NCBI GenBank assembly: GCA_942486035.1
Contig: CALNXK010000033.1
Location: 2,652,501 to 2,716,500 of the forward strand
DNA: 64,000 bases
Source: Porites lobata
Taxonomy: Eukaryota; Cnidaria; Anthozoa; Scleractinia; Poritidae
Reading direction: 5' to 3'
Both the position numbers and the translations under genes were made by a program. This document shows, piece after piece, positions 31,746 through 41,935 of this stretch; within the stretch, counting starts at the first letter, position 1; the number at the start of each line of letters is the position of its first letter. Under the pieces are notes generated by a model. The model saw only the letters and a program-made list of their open reading frames with translations, was not told the origin of the DNA and did not search any database.

Positions 31746-34132
31746 CGTTTCAAGAAAAGCATCGCCATCGGCACCTTTATACCGACTGCCTACCCGTAAG
31801 GAAATAGCGGGGGAAAGTATTTTAAAGAAAAATACAGAGGTAGAGTCTAAGGAAGAGCTTTCTAGCCTGTTGGCCTGTTAACTCTTTTAAGTCTTTTCAC
31901 CGGACTGATCGCAATGAAAGATTTTCTTACCCCTTCAGATAGTCTCTTGCTATCAAATTTGCCTGTGTTTATTATGAGTCGAACACAGTAGGATGGGCCA
32001 ATCAGTAAAACGTAAATATACGCGTTCAATTTTCCGTGAATCGATCAATCGGTATTCAAACCCGCAATAAGCAAATTACTCATGATGACTAATTATGGAT
32101 TAGACCTTCATTTTTAAGGGTTCAGTTTACAAGTACATCACCAACTTTCCAGTCATCTAGTGATGCAGGGGGCGTCTAAACAAAATCGGAAATCTTTGCT
32201 ACCTTTTCATACAGGCAGCCGCTCAGAGCTGTGGGCTCAGGCTGTCGTTGGTTTTCTTTTCAGAAAATTAGCAAAAAACGACAGAATCTTTTATCTTTAT
32301 AAGGCTAAAAGTAATAGTATTTAACACAAATTTGGAACAAGGCAACTACCGTGTGGCACGAAATTTTTGCGGGGGTTTATTTTTGCGGATCTGCGATTTT
32401 TTAAGTTTTGCGAGAATTAATTTTGCGATAAGGACAGACTGGTTTTTCTCTGGGAATTAATTTTTGTGATTTTCAGAAAGTACCCAGTACCCAGCATTGA
32501 TGATGTTTTCGTTTTTTGTTAAGTACGTCCAATATAAATAGTGTTACAGCATTCGTATGTAAAACCAGTTATTCATTGTATACCGTTTTGTTTCTAAATA
32601 AAGGAGTCAAAGTTATATACATACCTAGTGATATATCGCCAAGTATGTGTGTAAATCAATGTTGAACAAACGTTAAATCACCTTAGCTGTGATATGTTGT
32701 CGTCCTTTTGCCTCAAAAGCGGTTTTATGAGCGTTTTTGAAGCATTTTGAGTTCGCCATTTACTGTTCCTTATATAAGAAGGACTAGGGAGGAATCCTTG
32801 TTTTGAAAGGGCTCCAGCGCCTGCGCGATTTTTTCCCCGAAAATCGCATCGCTCCGCTTTAAACCTTGCAGCAAAAGGGTCGAAAGATTCACCCTTCTTC
32901 TCGTACCTTCCGATCGAAAATCCATCCAAAAGGCCCGGAGCTAGCTCTCGAAGAAAATTAAAATCCCACAGTTTTTGAATGGTCAAAATGCGTAGCAAGA
33001 TTCATACGTACCAGTGAGAAATCGTGCCACTGATTGCCTCTTTTTGATTGGATTTCGTTAAACAATAATCGCTCACCAAATCTGCTTTAAATCTACCCTG
33101 CGAGCACTGGTTTCTCGATCAAGGCCGGAGAAACCACTGCTTGCAGGGTACTTTAAATCAGTTACTGTTTAACCATTTGGTTAATGACGTCCAATCAAAA
33201 AGAGGCAATAAAATCCAGTACATTTACTATAATTTAACAATCCGCTACACACACAGATTCTGTGGCCCCCTAATACGAGATTTTGTCGTCCTCACATCGG
33301 AGAAAACTCCGAGCTCACGAGGGTTTTGTCGAGTTTTGGAGAAACCTCGGGGCTCACCTGACCTTGTTTGTCCTAGTTTAATTAATGGTAAATGATAATT
33401 CATCTGTGAGATTAACTGTTTTTGTTGTTGTTGTTGTTTTTTTTTAACAGAGAGGTGTTTAACAGTATTTCCTAACTTCAATTAAACATCGAAATAATAT
33501 ATCGGTAAAACGTAATTCAGTTACAGAACCATATGGGCCACAAGTAATCTCGCATGGGGAGAAATAATTTAGTCTTAAGATTTTCAAAGTAACAATAGAT
33601 AATGGAGCCGAAACCAATTGTGGAATTACACGCATTTTAGGCATCCTACTGATGAACAGTTGCGACACGTAGATATATATTTTATAGCAACTACTATAAT
33701 TTGCAGTCTGTCCACTTTGAATAGAACAGAGTACAGATATGTGTGTTATACCTTGTTTCTGAAATGGCATGATCGATATCAGCTAGCCCATAAAAGGGCA
33801 CGTTCATGCGCCTTTTTCTTTTTACAAAAGGGGGCAATATAACACGGTCCGGGGGCGTCCTGGGCAGGGCCTGAAGAACATCCTCGCGGAAGGTTCCTCG
33901 CCAAGGACAACTTTGTCCCTAGGGAGAGGGATGTGTGGGCGAGGTTCCGCTGATCCTCTGTGGGGAAGAGAGGGATTGGTAAACCTCTTGGAGAGAGAGA
34001 AAAAGCCTTGAAGTAAGGGGTCGCCAGGAAACATTTTGTCCAGAAAATTAACGTTTCTAAAAGATATAGGTAGATAAATACGAGAAAAAAATCTAAATGA
34101 TACAAGTCAGTTGTCATTTAACATTTCGTAAA
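31746..34132. other. Intergenic region with small repeats
   Basis: No supported gene. It holds a TTTTGCG-rich repeat (about 32,355-32,475), a 57-bp foldback element (33,094-33,150), and a plus-strand C/G-rich stretch at 33,840-34,030 with overlapping short ORFs on both strands. A 106-codon minus-strand ORF (32,998-32,678) has no recognised domain. Confidence 0.5.
33094..33150. mobile_element. 57-bp foldback element with 9-bp flanking repeats
   Basis: Inverted arms TACCCTGCGAGCACTGG and CCACTGCTTGCAGGGTA surround a core of a few bases. CTTTAAATC is repeated exactly on both sides (33,085-33,093 and 33,151-33,159), as expected for a 9-bp target duplication. A 9-bp duplication suits Mutator-like elements, but the class is inferred. 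Confidence 0.8.
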
Positions 34133-36353
34133 GAATTTTAGAGCCGCAACGTAATATAATGAACATTCTGTACAAAATAGTTATGAAATTCATTTACAAA
34201 GACTCTAAACCAAAACAAAAAAAAGACCGCCATATTGAAATGCAATTTTTTGACCTGTTTGAAGAAAACAGAAGCAAAAAAACCCTAATACTGACCTAAC
34301 CTCTGATTTTTCTTTCGCTCGCTCTTTTTTTCTTTCGTGTTCCACTATCTGAATGCCTGAAATAGCCTACATTAGCTCGTATAAGCGAACCTCATACCTG
34401 TCGCGGAGACTGGGCCGGAGTGTATACGTAGTTGAGATTTTGATTGACAAGTTTCTCGTACGTGTGAGCGCAATCGACTATGACTTGGGTCTTTAAACCA
34501 TGAGAGTGTGATGCGGGAGTGAATTACTGTAAACTTGTTGCGTTAAACTCGGTGACTTGTGACCTTGTTGGGGAAACTAAACTATTATTGCTACTGGGGG
34601 CATTCCTGGCATACCTGCTCAATTTATGACAGTTTAATATAGTGCCAATGTGTTAAACAGTATTGCAAGAAAAGAAATTAGTATTAAAATGCCTTACTGA
34701 TTCAGATTTTCACAAAAGTACGAGTGGATTTGGGATTTAGAAAAAATTGCGCGTCTTTCGACTTCTGGACTTGGGTCAATACTGATCTCAACTTTCCGAT
34801 TCCCAAATTAACTTTACACGTGCTCCTCCTTCGAGTCCGCTCACGTGCGTACGTGGCAAGTACAAAGTTTAATCTAATCTTGAGGTCCTTGTTGACCACA
34901 TTCCGTTCAAACTTAATATTGAAACTTGCTAGAAATGAAACTTTTCATCTTTTTTTTTTTTTTGCAAACATGACATGTGCCGCTAATAACTGAGCGAAAC
35001 TGAGCTCGTTTTTGCTCGTCCGCAACAATTTATGCACGCAACTGCCGGCTTTTAACTTGTACATCGGGAAAGTACATGCGAACGTGCTTACAAGATGTGA
35101 AATCCTGTATTGTGAAATAGTGGCATCTAAGACGGAAAATTGTTTGAACTTTTAACCTACTATTAACAACCTTTGGTGATCGTAGTGTGCTTATTTTGGC
35201 AGCCAAATATTTTTGTCAGTGGTTGTCTTTACAGCCAAGTTAAGTAAGACTTAAAGGCACTGTCACGATATTGCGCATGTGTGAGTTTTGACAGCAGCTG
35301 ATTGTTTTTAAACCAATCGGAAGCGAGTTAGATGCACGCAAGGTAATAAACATAATTCAAATTCATTGTTCGCGACGCTGGAGTACTTCCGGACGTTTGG
35401 TTCGATTTTATATATCCCTATAATTCATATTTATTCTTTGCTATTTCTCAGGTACATGTTGAAGCTGCTAGCGTGTGTGAAGGCCTAAAGGTCATGTTAC
35501 ACGAGACGATTCGCAAGGACGATTTTTAGCGCAACACAGCGTTGCAACATTGTTGCGATGTTGTTTGGAATTGTTACAACATTAATTGTTGTCTTTACAC
35601 AAGGCTGTTAAGTAAGACTTAAGATCTGCTAAGTTTTACTTAACCAAAAAATAGGTGTGAAGGCCTAAGTGAAATCTCAAGTAACTTTACTTTGCATCTC
35701 ATTAAAGTCGGAAAGTTGAAACGATTCAAGAAAGTTTCAAGTTTGAAAACCATCCTTAAAACCGACTTAGCGAATTTCGGTTTCTAAGCTTTGAGAAGGG
35801 CGAAACATGTCAATCAATCTTAATTATGTTGCGTGGGAAAATAGGCTTAAGTAAACCTGAAGTAAAAAAGATAGGTTGTGTGTGAAGCTTTCTTTTACTG
35901 GAAGAATTTAAAATTTACTTGTCTTGAAATATTTCTAAGCTTATTTAGGCTGTAGTGTAAAGACTACCATTGTTACAACATTGCAACCCTGTGCTGCGCT
36001 AAAAATCGTCATTGTGTATCGTCCCCTGTAACATCACCTTTATAAGTAAAATCTCAAGTAACTCTACTTTGCATCTCATTAAAGTCGGAGAGTTGAGACG
36101 ATTCCAGAAAGTTTCAAGTGACTTGGAACCGAGTTTAGCGAACTTGGGGTTTCTTGAGCTTTGAGAAAGGCGAAACATGTCAATCAATGCTAATTATGTT
36201 TCGTGGGAAAATAGGCTTAAGTAAACCTGAAGCAAAAAAGACAGTTTGTGTGTGAAGCTTCTATTTACTTGAAGAATTTAAAATTTACTTTTCTTGAAAT
36301 ATTTCTTAGCTTATTTCGGCTGTAGTGTAAAGACTACCAGTAACACTGTTGCA
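34133..36353. repeat. Conserved block upstream of NLR gene 3
   Basis: It matches 10,786-12,562 over most of its length, so NLR genes 1 and 3 duplicated with their upstream DNA. It differs by a MITE-like insertion (35,488-36,040) and by a duplicated piece of about 300 bp (35,672-35,970 and 36,049-36,340). No supported coding sequence. Confidence 0.75.
35488..36040. mobile_element. MITE split by a copy of the NLR promoter segment
   Basis: The left half (GTCATGTTACACGAGACG, ACGATTTTTAGCGCAACAC, 35,488-35,590) is the inverted match of the right half (GTGCTGCGCTAAAAATCGTC, GTAACATCACCTT, about 35,970-36,040). Between them lies a second copy of the NLR upstream segment. A normal MITE of this type would have its halves adjacent, so a duplication event passed through it. 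Confidence 0.65.
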
Positions 36354-36532
36354 TGACGTCAGCGGCCAGTCAATCACCGAATGGAATATGATGATGTAGG
36401 TTCACTTGCGCCCCGCCCCTAGTGGGTTGACTAAATCGAAATCATTTTTCTCCTTCCATTATCTCTAATAGAATTCAAAAGCTAAATGCAAGCATTTGTA
36501 GCTCATAAGCGAGGAATCGAGAAGCATACAAC
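36354..36532 (+). promoter_or_regulatory. Proximal promoter and leader of NLR gene 3
   Basis: A perfect TGACGTCA (CREB/ATF-type palindrome) is at 36,354-36,361, and GCCCCGCCCC (GC box) at 36,410-36,419. The leader then runs into ACAACATGG. The order matches the promoter of NLR gene 1, where the first motif is TGACGTCC. Binding is inferred from the motifs alone. Confidence 0.45.
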
Positions 36533-38710
36533 ATGGAATGTCTTAAAAATTTGCTTGCTCCTAAAACACTCCACTGGTTCAGTTATGTGACAAATGTATG
36601 TTGGATTTTTCTCGGAATTATCCTATCAGCAATCTTTCTAGACATTGAAAACAGCGAACCGAGATTTGACTTTCACTGTAGCTCAAATGGCGACAAGGAA
36701 CTCATTGGTGGAAAGTGTTACGAACAGTATGAAAAACAGTTCAATAAATTCGGTATTCCTGTGTATGGGTTCGTGATTATCAACTTCCTTGTTACTGCAA
36801 GTGTTTGCGGAATTTACTCACAAGCGATGAAGAAGAGAGTTGATAAACTTGAAGGGCGGACTCGACGAACCGGTAAAAGGCTTTTCAAAGCGTACTGTTT
36901 GCAACTTCTTGCCAGATTTGTTCTTGGAACTTTTTTCATCCTTCTGCAGATTAAATTGCTTTATCCTCTGAGCTTTTCCTCGAACTTTGACTGCAAATTA
37001 ACGAGAGACGGGAATTTTGCAGACATTTCGGCCAGTGCGTCCCGCAACGTAACGCAAACGCAAACGTCCTACGAATGTCATAATAAACGAGCAGCTAAGA
37101 AGACCTTCTGGGCTTATGCCGTGATTGTTGTAACTGGAACTTTTGCGTTTCTTGTGTTTATTGAGTCTCTCTTTATGTTATTACGTGCAAGAAAGGTAAA
37201 AGACTTTATGGAAGACCCGACATTTCATAAATATTATCTGAGTTCGAATCAGCAGTTAAATGCCCCTCCGGCAGAATCCGAAGAGTTAAGCGCCATCATC
37301 GATTATGACAGTCACACCAATCCACCATCTACCTCTCCAATTGACAACGAGTCCCCGTCAGAACAGCAACAACAACAGTTTAACAAGGAAGACCCGAACT
37401 TTCATAAATATTATCTGAGTTCGAATCAGCAGTTCAATGTCCCTCCGGCAGAATCCGGAGCGTTAAACGCCATCATCGATTATGACAGTCATACCAATCC
37501 ACCGTCTACCGCTCCAACTGACAACGAGTCCCCGTCAGAACAGCAACAACAAGAGTTTAACACCTCATCAGTAGCTACTTTCATCAAACGTATGAAGAAA
37601 CATGTCCGTAGTGTCACCGAACAGCCTTGTGTAGATCCTGGTACACCTTTCCATCGCAATCCGGGTGAAGGCTCAAAAAGTGATCTAAAGCTTGACCAAA
37701 TCTACACCGATTTGATTATTCATGAAAACAGAGCCTTGTCTGAATTTAGTGAAGATAGAGAGAAACAACTGAAAGAATACCACAGACCCAGAGAAGAGTC
37801 ACGATCAACACGGCCGGGAGATATTTTTGATGCTGACAAACGGAATATTCTTGTTGTCGGTCGTCCTGGAATTGGAAAAACTATGTTTTGCAAAAAGATT
37901 CTGCGCAATTGGGCATCCGATAACTTGTTCAGCGATGCACAAAAATCTGAAATTGATTTGAAACTCGCTTTCCTCATTAAGTTTAGGAAGTTTAACTACA
38001 CAAACGAAAAACTCAGTCTTCGCGAACTCCTGGACGCATCGGAGTATTCTAAACTACCTCTATCCGATGAAGTTTGGCACTACATTATTGACAACCCAGA
38101 CAAAGTACTCGTCATATTTGATGGATTTGACAATGTAGAAGACTCGATGCCTCTTCATACCCTGTACAAGAAGATATTATCAGGAAAAATCCTTCCCGGT
38201 GCTACAGTCCTAACGACTATAAGACCAACTGCCGTGTCATTCTTCGAACCGCCCATTGCGTTTGAAAGAACAGTTGAAATTCTGGGTTTTACATCTGCAA
38301 AAGTGGAGGAAGATTTGGATAACTTCACAAAAGGTGATGGTAACAAAGCAGAAACCATAAAGCAATATATCAGAAGTAACCTTAAACTCCAATCCTTCTG
38401 CTACATTCCTGTGAATTGTCTAATAATTACTAATAATTTGTTCGTGCTTGTCACACTTGGTGAACTCACCCGTCTCCGGCTGCCTTCCCTCAAGTTTAAC
38501 CAACTATACTCCATAGCCATCAAGATTGTTTACTTTTGTCACTATGATATCCAAAGGCGTTACCCACCACACGAAGCTCAACAGTTTTATCCGAAGCCAT
38601 TTAATGCGTTACCTTGTTACAAGGCTTTAGATACACGGGTGAGAACCAGGGGGGGGGGAAATTACACCTTTTGCTGTTCATTAAGAGAAAATACGCATTC
38701 ATTTGCGTGA
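36533..38710 (+). CDS. NLR gene 3: four-TM channel-like N-terminus and NACHT, no LRR
   Basis: The 725-residue ORF follows NLR gene 1 closely through the four-TM module (FHCSSN and KCYEQY in loop 1; DCKL and YECHNK in loop 2), the two 59-residue linker repeats and NACHT (Walker A GRPGIGKT at 443-450, Walker B VLVIFDGFD from 525). A 51-bp in-frame deletion removes 17 residues after DGFD, taking the EYSG stretch. Homology ends at residue 694 (FNALP); 31 unrelated residues and a stop follow, so the rest of the helical region and all LRRs are missing. It may be a decoy or regulator lacking its sensor, or a pseudogene. An ApoL-like gene begins 355 bp downstream on the same strand. Confidence 0.75.
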   Translation: MECLKNLLAPKTLHWFSYVTNVCWIFLGIILSAIFLDIENSEPRFDFHCSSNGDKELIGGKCYEQYEKQFNKFGIPVYGFVIINFLVTASVCGIYSQAMKKRVDKLEGRTRRTGKRLFKAYCLQLLARFVLGTFFILLQIKLLYPLSFSSNFDCKLTRDGNFADISASASRNVTQTQTSYECHNKRAAKKTFWAYAVIVVTGTFAFLVFIESLFMLLRARKVKDFMEDPTFHKYYLSSNQQLNAPPAESEELSAIIDYDSHTNPPSTSPIDNESPSEQQQQQFNKEDPNFHKYYLSSNQQFNVPPAESGALNAIIDYDSHTNPPSTAPTDNESPSEQQQQEFNTSSVATFIKRMKKHVRSVTEQPCVDPGTPFHRNPGEGSKSDLKLDQIYTDLIIHENRALSEFSEDREKQLKEYHRPREESRSTRPGDIFDADKRNILVVGRPGIGKTMFCKKILRNWASDNLFSDAQKSEIDLKLAFLIKFRKFNYTNEKLSLRELLDASEYSKLPLSDEVWHYIIDNPDKVLVIFDGFDNVEDSMPLHTLYKKILSGKILPGATVLTTIRPTAVSFFEPPIAFERTVEILGFTSAKVEEDLDNFTKGDGNKAETIKQYIRSNLKLQSFCYIPVNCLIITNNLFVLVTLGELTRLRLPSLKFNQLYSIAIKIVYFCHYDIQRRYPPHEAQQFYPKPFNALPCYKALDTRVRTRGGGNYTFCCSLRENTHSFA

Positions 38711-39065
38711 AACGGCGACTAACAGTGCGACGATACATTCATTAGCGCGAAAAAACAAACATTTGCGCATAAATCAGATTCAATAACGATTTTTGCATTT
38801 TAATCAACATTCAATAACATTTCGCTCTCCATTTCATAGCACTCTCCACTATCTAAACGCCTGGAAAAAGCTAAGAGCTGACCGGAGGCAGGTGAATGCC
38901 ATTTTTTGTTGATTACAACATTCCAAGTGCGAAGCACAACTGCCCAAAAAGGTTTAATTGGAATGTGGCTTCCACTTTTCTATGTGAATTATTGTGGTAG
39001 AGAACTTTAGCCAAGAAACATTGATCTTTTTTGTCTTTTTTTTGGCAGTAGCTGTACCCACAGAG
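38711..39065. other. Spacer between NLR gene 3 and ApoL-like gene 2
   Basis: No gene. A pyrimidine-rich tract ending TTTTGGCAG (39,040-39,048) just before the ApoL-like start looks like a 3' splice site, so the ApoL transcript may have a 5' exon further upstream, possibly within NLR gene 3. This is inference. Confidence 0.45.
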
Positions 39066-40142
39066 ATGGAAAACAAGGACGATATCAGTGACATGCTCGA
39101 AGACCACGAATCATTCATCGTTAAGCAAATCACTGAGCAATTTGAACAGTTGTGCAAACTTCGAGAGGAATTACACGACGCTTTTCTAAGCTGGATACCA
39201 ATAAGAACGCGCACTAAAGAACAATTAGAAGAACTAGCAACAAAGCTACACGAGCATCACAGAAACGTGAATATCTCAACCATAACAGGAGCATCCATGG
39301 GTACCGTAGGAGGGATCCTTTCAGTTGCGGGCCTCATTACTGCACCATTCACATTTGGGTCCGGGATCGTAGTGTCCCTTGTAGGGGCAGGAATTGGCGG
39401 CGCGGGGGGACTGGTTATGTCTGGCTCCAAAGTCGTTGATATAATCTTGGAAAAATTAGGACTAAAAGAAGTGCAAGAGACAATTGAGGACGATCGTAAA
39501 GCTTGTAGTGAGCTCCAGAAACAGTTAGACGCCTTGGAGAACTTCATCTCTAGCTTAGCAGAGTTCCTTAAACCGCTGCATGATGACGCGGTTTTGCTCA
39601 GAGAATTAGAAGGAAGTGGGTTTGAATTTCTTAGTCAGCGGATATCCAATGAAGAGATCGGCGCGTCCACCGAAGAGCGAGTAGAATTCGGTGCCAGGTT
39701 CTTCAGAGCAGCGATTTCCGCAGCCACAATATCTGCATCAGCGGCCGCTACTGCAGGCGCTGTGACCAGGAGCGCGCTTCTTGCGGGGACGCGCGCGGCA
39801 CACGTTGCTGGTTCTGTAATCAGCGCCGCTCTGTTGCCTCTGGATATCACGTTACTCGTGAAATCATCTTTGGAGCTGCATCGTGGATCCACATCTGCGG
39901 CTGTACGAGATATCCGGCGGATTCTTGACGAACTTGAATGCCCGGAAAAAGGAGAGATTCAAGGTTTGGTGGAGAGCTTCATTGATGAGAAATTTACCGA
40001 GGCGTATAATAAGATGGACGATGATAAGAAACAGGAGCAAGAACAAGGCAGTGATGATAGTAACGAGCAGGATGAACAAAATGATGACATAGATAAACAA
40101 CAACGAACAGAAAAAGAAATATTACTTCCAAATGAGAGTTGA
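39066..40142 (+). CDS. Apolipoprotein-L-like gene 2
   Basis: The first ATG gives 358 residues (MENKDDISDML); the open frame extends 24 codons upstream without an ATG, probably intron sequence. Order: an amphipathic N-terminal helix, a hydrophobic glycine-zipper hairpin (VAGLITAPFTFG, LVGAGIGGAGGLV, about residues 80-118), a helical linker (KQLDALENFISSLAEFLK), a second long Ala-rich hydrophobic segment (about 211-268, ending LLPLDITLLVKSS), and an acidic, Gln-rich C-terminus. This matches the ApoL family, intracellular or secreted lipid-binding proteins that insert into membranes; vertebrate members act in innate defence. It is almost the same as the gene at 30,817 but with an intact N-terminus. 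Confidence 0.85.
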   Translation: MENKDDISDMLEDHESFIVKQITEQFEQLCKLREELHDAFLSWIPIRTRTKEQLEELATKLHEHHRNVNISTITGASMGTVGGILSVAGLITAPFTFGSGIVVSLVGAGIGGAGGLVMSGSKVVDIILEKLGLKEVQETIEDDRKACSELQKQLDALENFISSLAEFLKPLHDDAVLLRELEGSGFEFLSQRISNEEIGASTEERVEFGARFFRAAISAATISASAAATAGAVTRSALLAGTRAAHVAGSVISAALLPLDITLLVKSSLELHRGSTSAAVRDIRRILDELECPEKGEIQGLVESFIDEKFTEAYNKMDDDKKQEQEQGSDDSNEQDEQNDDIDKQQRTEKEILLPNES

Positions 40143-41850
40143 CAAAAAGGTTTTGAAAATGATAGAAATAATACTGCAGACGACGCTGTTACAATAAATG
40201 ATAAATGCACGTTAAATTTTCCCCTTCTAGGATATAACGTTTTGACTCACGCGAAGGAAAAAGTCATAAATATAGTGGTAAATGTCGTAAGTGTATCGTG
40301 CTAATGCGAAGACTCAAATGATATTAAAATGTGTATCATAAACGACCGGTTAGGTTTGGCGAACCAACGATCCCATAGGTCCATAAACACTTGTACAAAT
40401 ATCCAGAGAGGGCGGAATAGCGTCCGCCTACACACCCGTTCATTGTCACCACGGAGCGGATGAGGGAGACTACTCCTTAAAAAGCTTCTACGGTGTTTAC
40501 GTCTTCCTCCAAAACTGGAGGACCGTTGCGTGACGAGAAAGAGAACTGACGAGTAGGAGACTGGGTCACGAAAACGCGAAAAGAACGGATCATTTTGTCT
40601 TAAACATGTTCAGGGTTTGAAGGACTCAGCGGCACATCCGTACCCAAACTTCCCCCAAACTTCCCCCCGCACCCCAACCCAGGATAAAAACACGCATTTT
40701 TGTTGAACAGCACCCTGATACCAGTTTCGCTTCACCGGTGATCTTGGATTTCCGCTTAATTGTTACTTCCTATGTTAGCGGGTGTGTTAGCTGGCACACA
40801 TTGAGTTATCATTAAGTCAATAACAAATTAAAGCGGAGGCTATAGTTAATAGTTTCTAAAGGCGAGTTAGTGAAATCAGCCTTCTGACTCTGGTAACGCC
40901 GCTGATTCCAAACTATTCAGGGCAGGAGATCTTAGTTTTTAAACTCAACTAATGGGCAGGCCCTTCCTTTATTCACTTATTGGCCAAAATCGAAGCTCTG
41001 CACTTTATTTTGGGCGTGAAACAACCGCTCCACCTTGAAACTACCTCAAGTAGGTCTGGATCCGTTACGGTTTATATACAAAGTTTTACATCTGAGCCGA
41101 AGATTAAGTATCTCTGCGGTAAAAGGGGGTCCTTGCTAGACTCATCTCTGCTTTTTCTGTCCCAAAAGCAGTTTGCCCTACATTTTGCTGGATGCACAGA
41201 TTGATTTACTAAGGAGGGAGGCCAGGTCGACATCTATAATATTGGTCTAACAGAACTTTAATCATATCAAAAACTTAACTTATATACAAGGATGAATACT
41301 TGCAGGAAAGCTAAAGATGATGAATCAGTCACTTTTAGAAAAAGCAATAACTATCGCAAAATAGAATTCTACGGTGACGCCTACATGTTCAGTAATAGCA
41401 TTCCAACAGGAAAATGTCTTCATTTGGAGCTGTATGTATAGTTATCTAAGTTGAATTTATTTATTTAAATGTCCATCAATTTGTTCCAGTCTTCGTTATG
41501 GGTCATTAATACACATTGTTTTTTTTTTTAAATCACACCCTGTTGCTATGTAAAGCTATAGTAGTGACCAAACAAATTTTCTCTTCTCACAAAAACCCAC
41601 ATTATAATAATAATAATAATAAAAAAACAATATATAGATGGAAATCTAAGAGCTTCGAGATTGTTGAGAAGCTGCCTGATTGCTGAAAAAAAAAAGTTAA
41701 CTTCTTTCTAAAAAATCGAAAATATAATGTCAAAGAATGTAGCTCAAATTATTGCTATTCAGAAAACTATATTTACACGTGCTTAGATAAATACTTTAAA
41801 GTTTATTTTCCTTACTTTTGAGAGATTTTTCCCTTGCTGGGTTATTTTGT
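40143..41850. repeat. Inverted copy of the NLR/ApoL downstream block
   Basis: This is the reverse complement of about 28,881-30,800. With ApoL-like gene 2 it makes an inverted duplicate of the region from NLR gene 2's 3' end through ApoL-like gene 1. No supported gene. Confidence 0.8.
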
Positions 41851-41935
41851 TAGCTCTAAGGTTTAAGCTTTGTTTCTTGTGCAGTTAGTGTGTGTGAGTG
41901 CAGTGCTGCTAGTGAAAGGGGTGATGAAAGGTCCT
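41820..41935 (-). pseudogene. LRR-tail relic on the minus strand
   Basis: Read on the minus strand, the sequence (AGCACTGCACTCACACACA, TTAGAGCTAACAAAATAACC) matches the degraded LRR tail that follows NLR genes 1 and 2. Therefore an NLR 3' end once lay here in the opposite orientation. Homology ends abruptly at about 41,935; the remainder of that NLR is gone. Confidence 0.65.

Noticed and set aside
38994..39065. 24-codon extension of ApoL-like gene 2 with a signal-peptide look (LIFFVFFLAVA)
   Set aside because: It has no ATG, and the hydrophobic run is encoded by a pyrimidine tract ending in CAG, better explained as an intron end.
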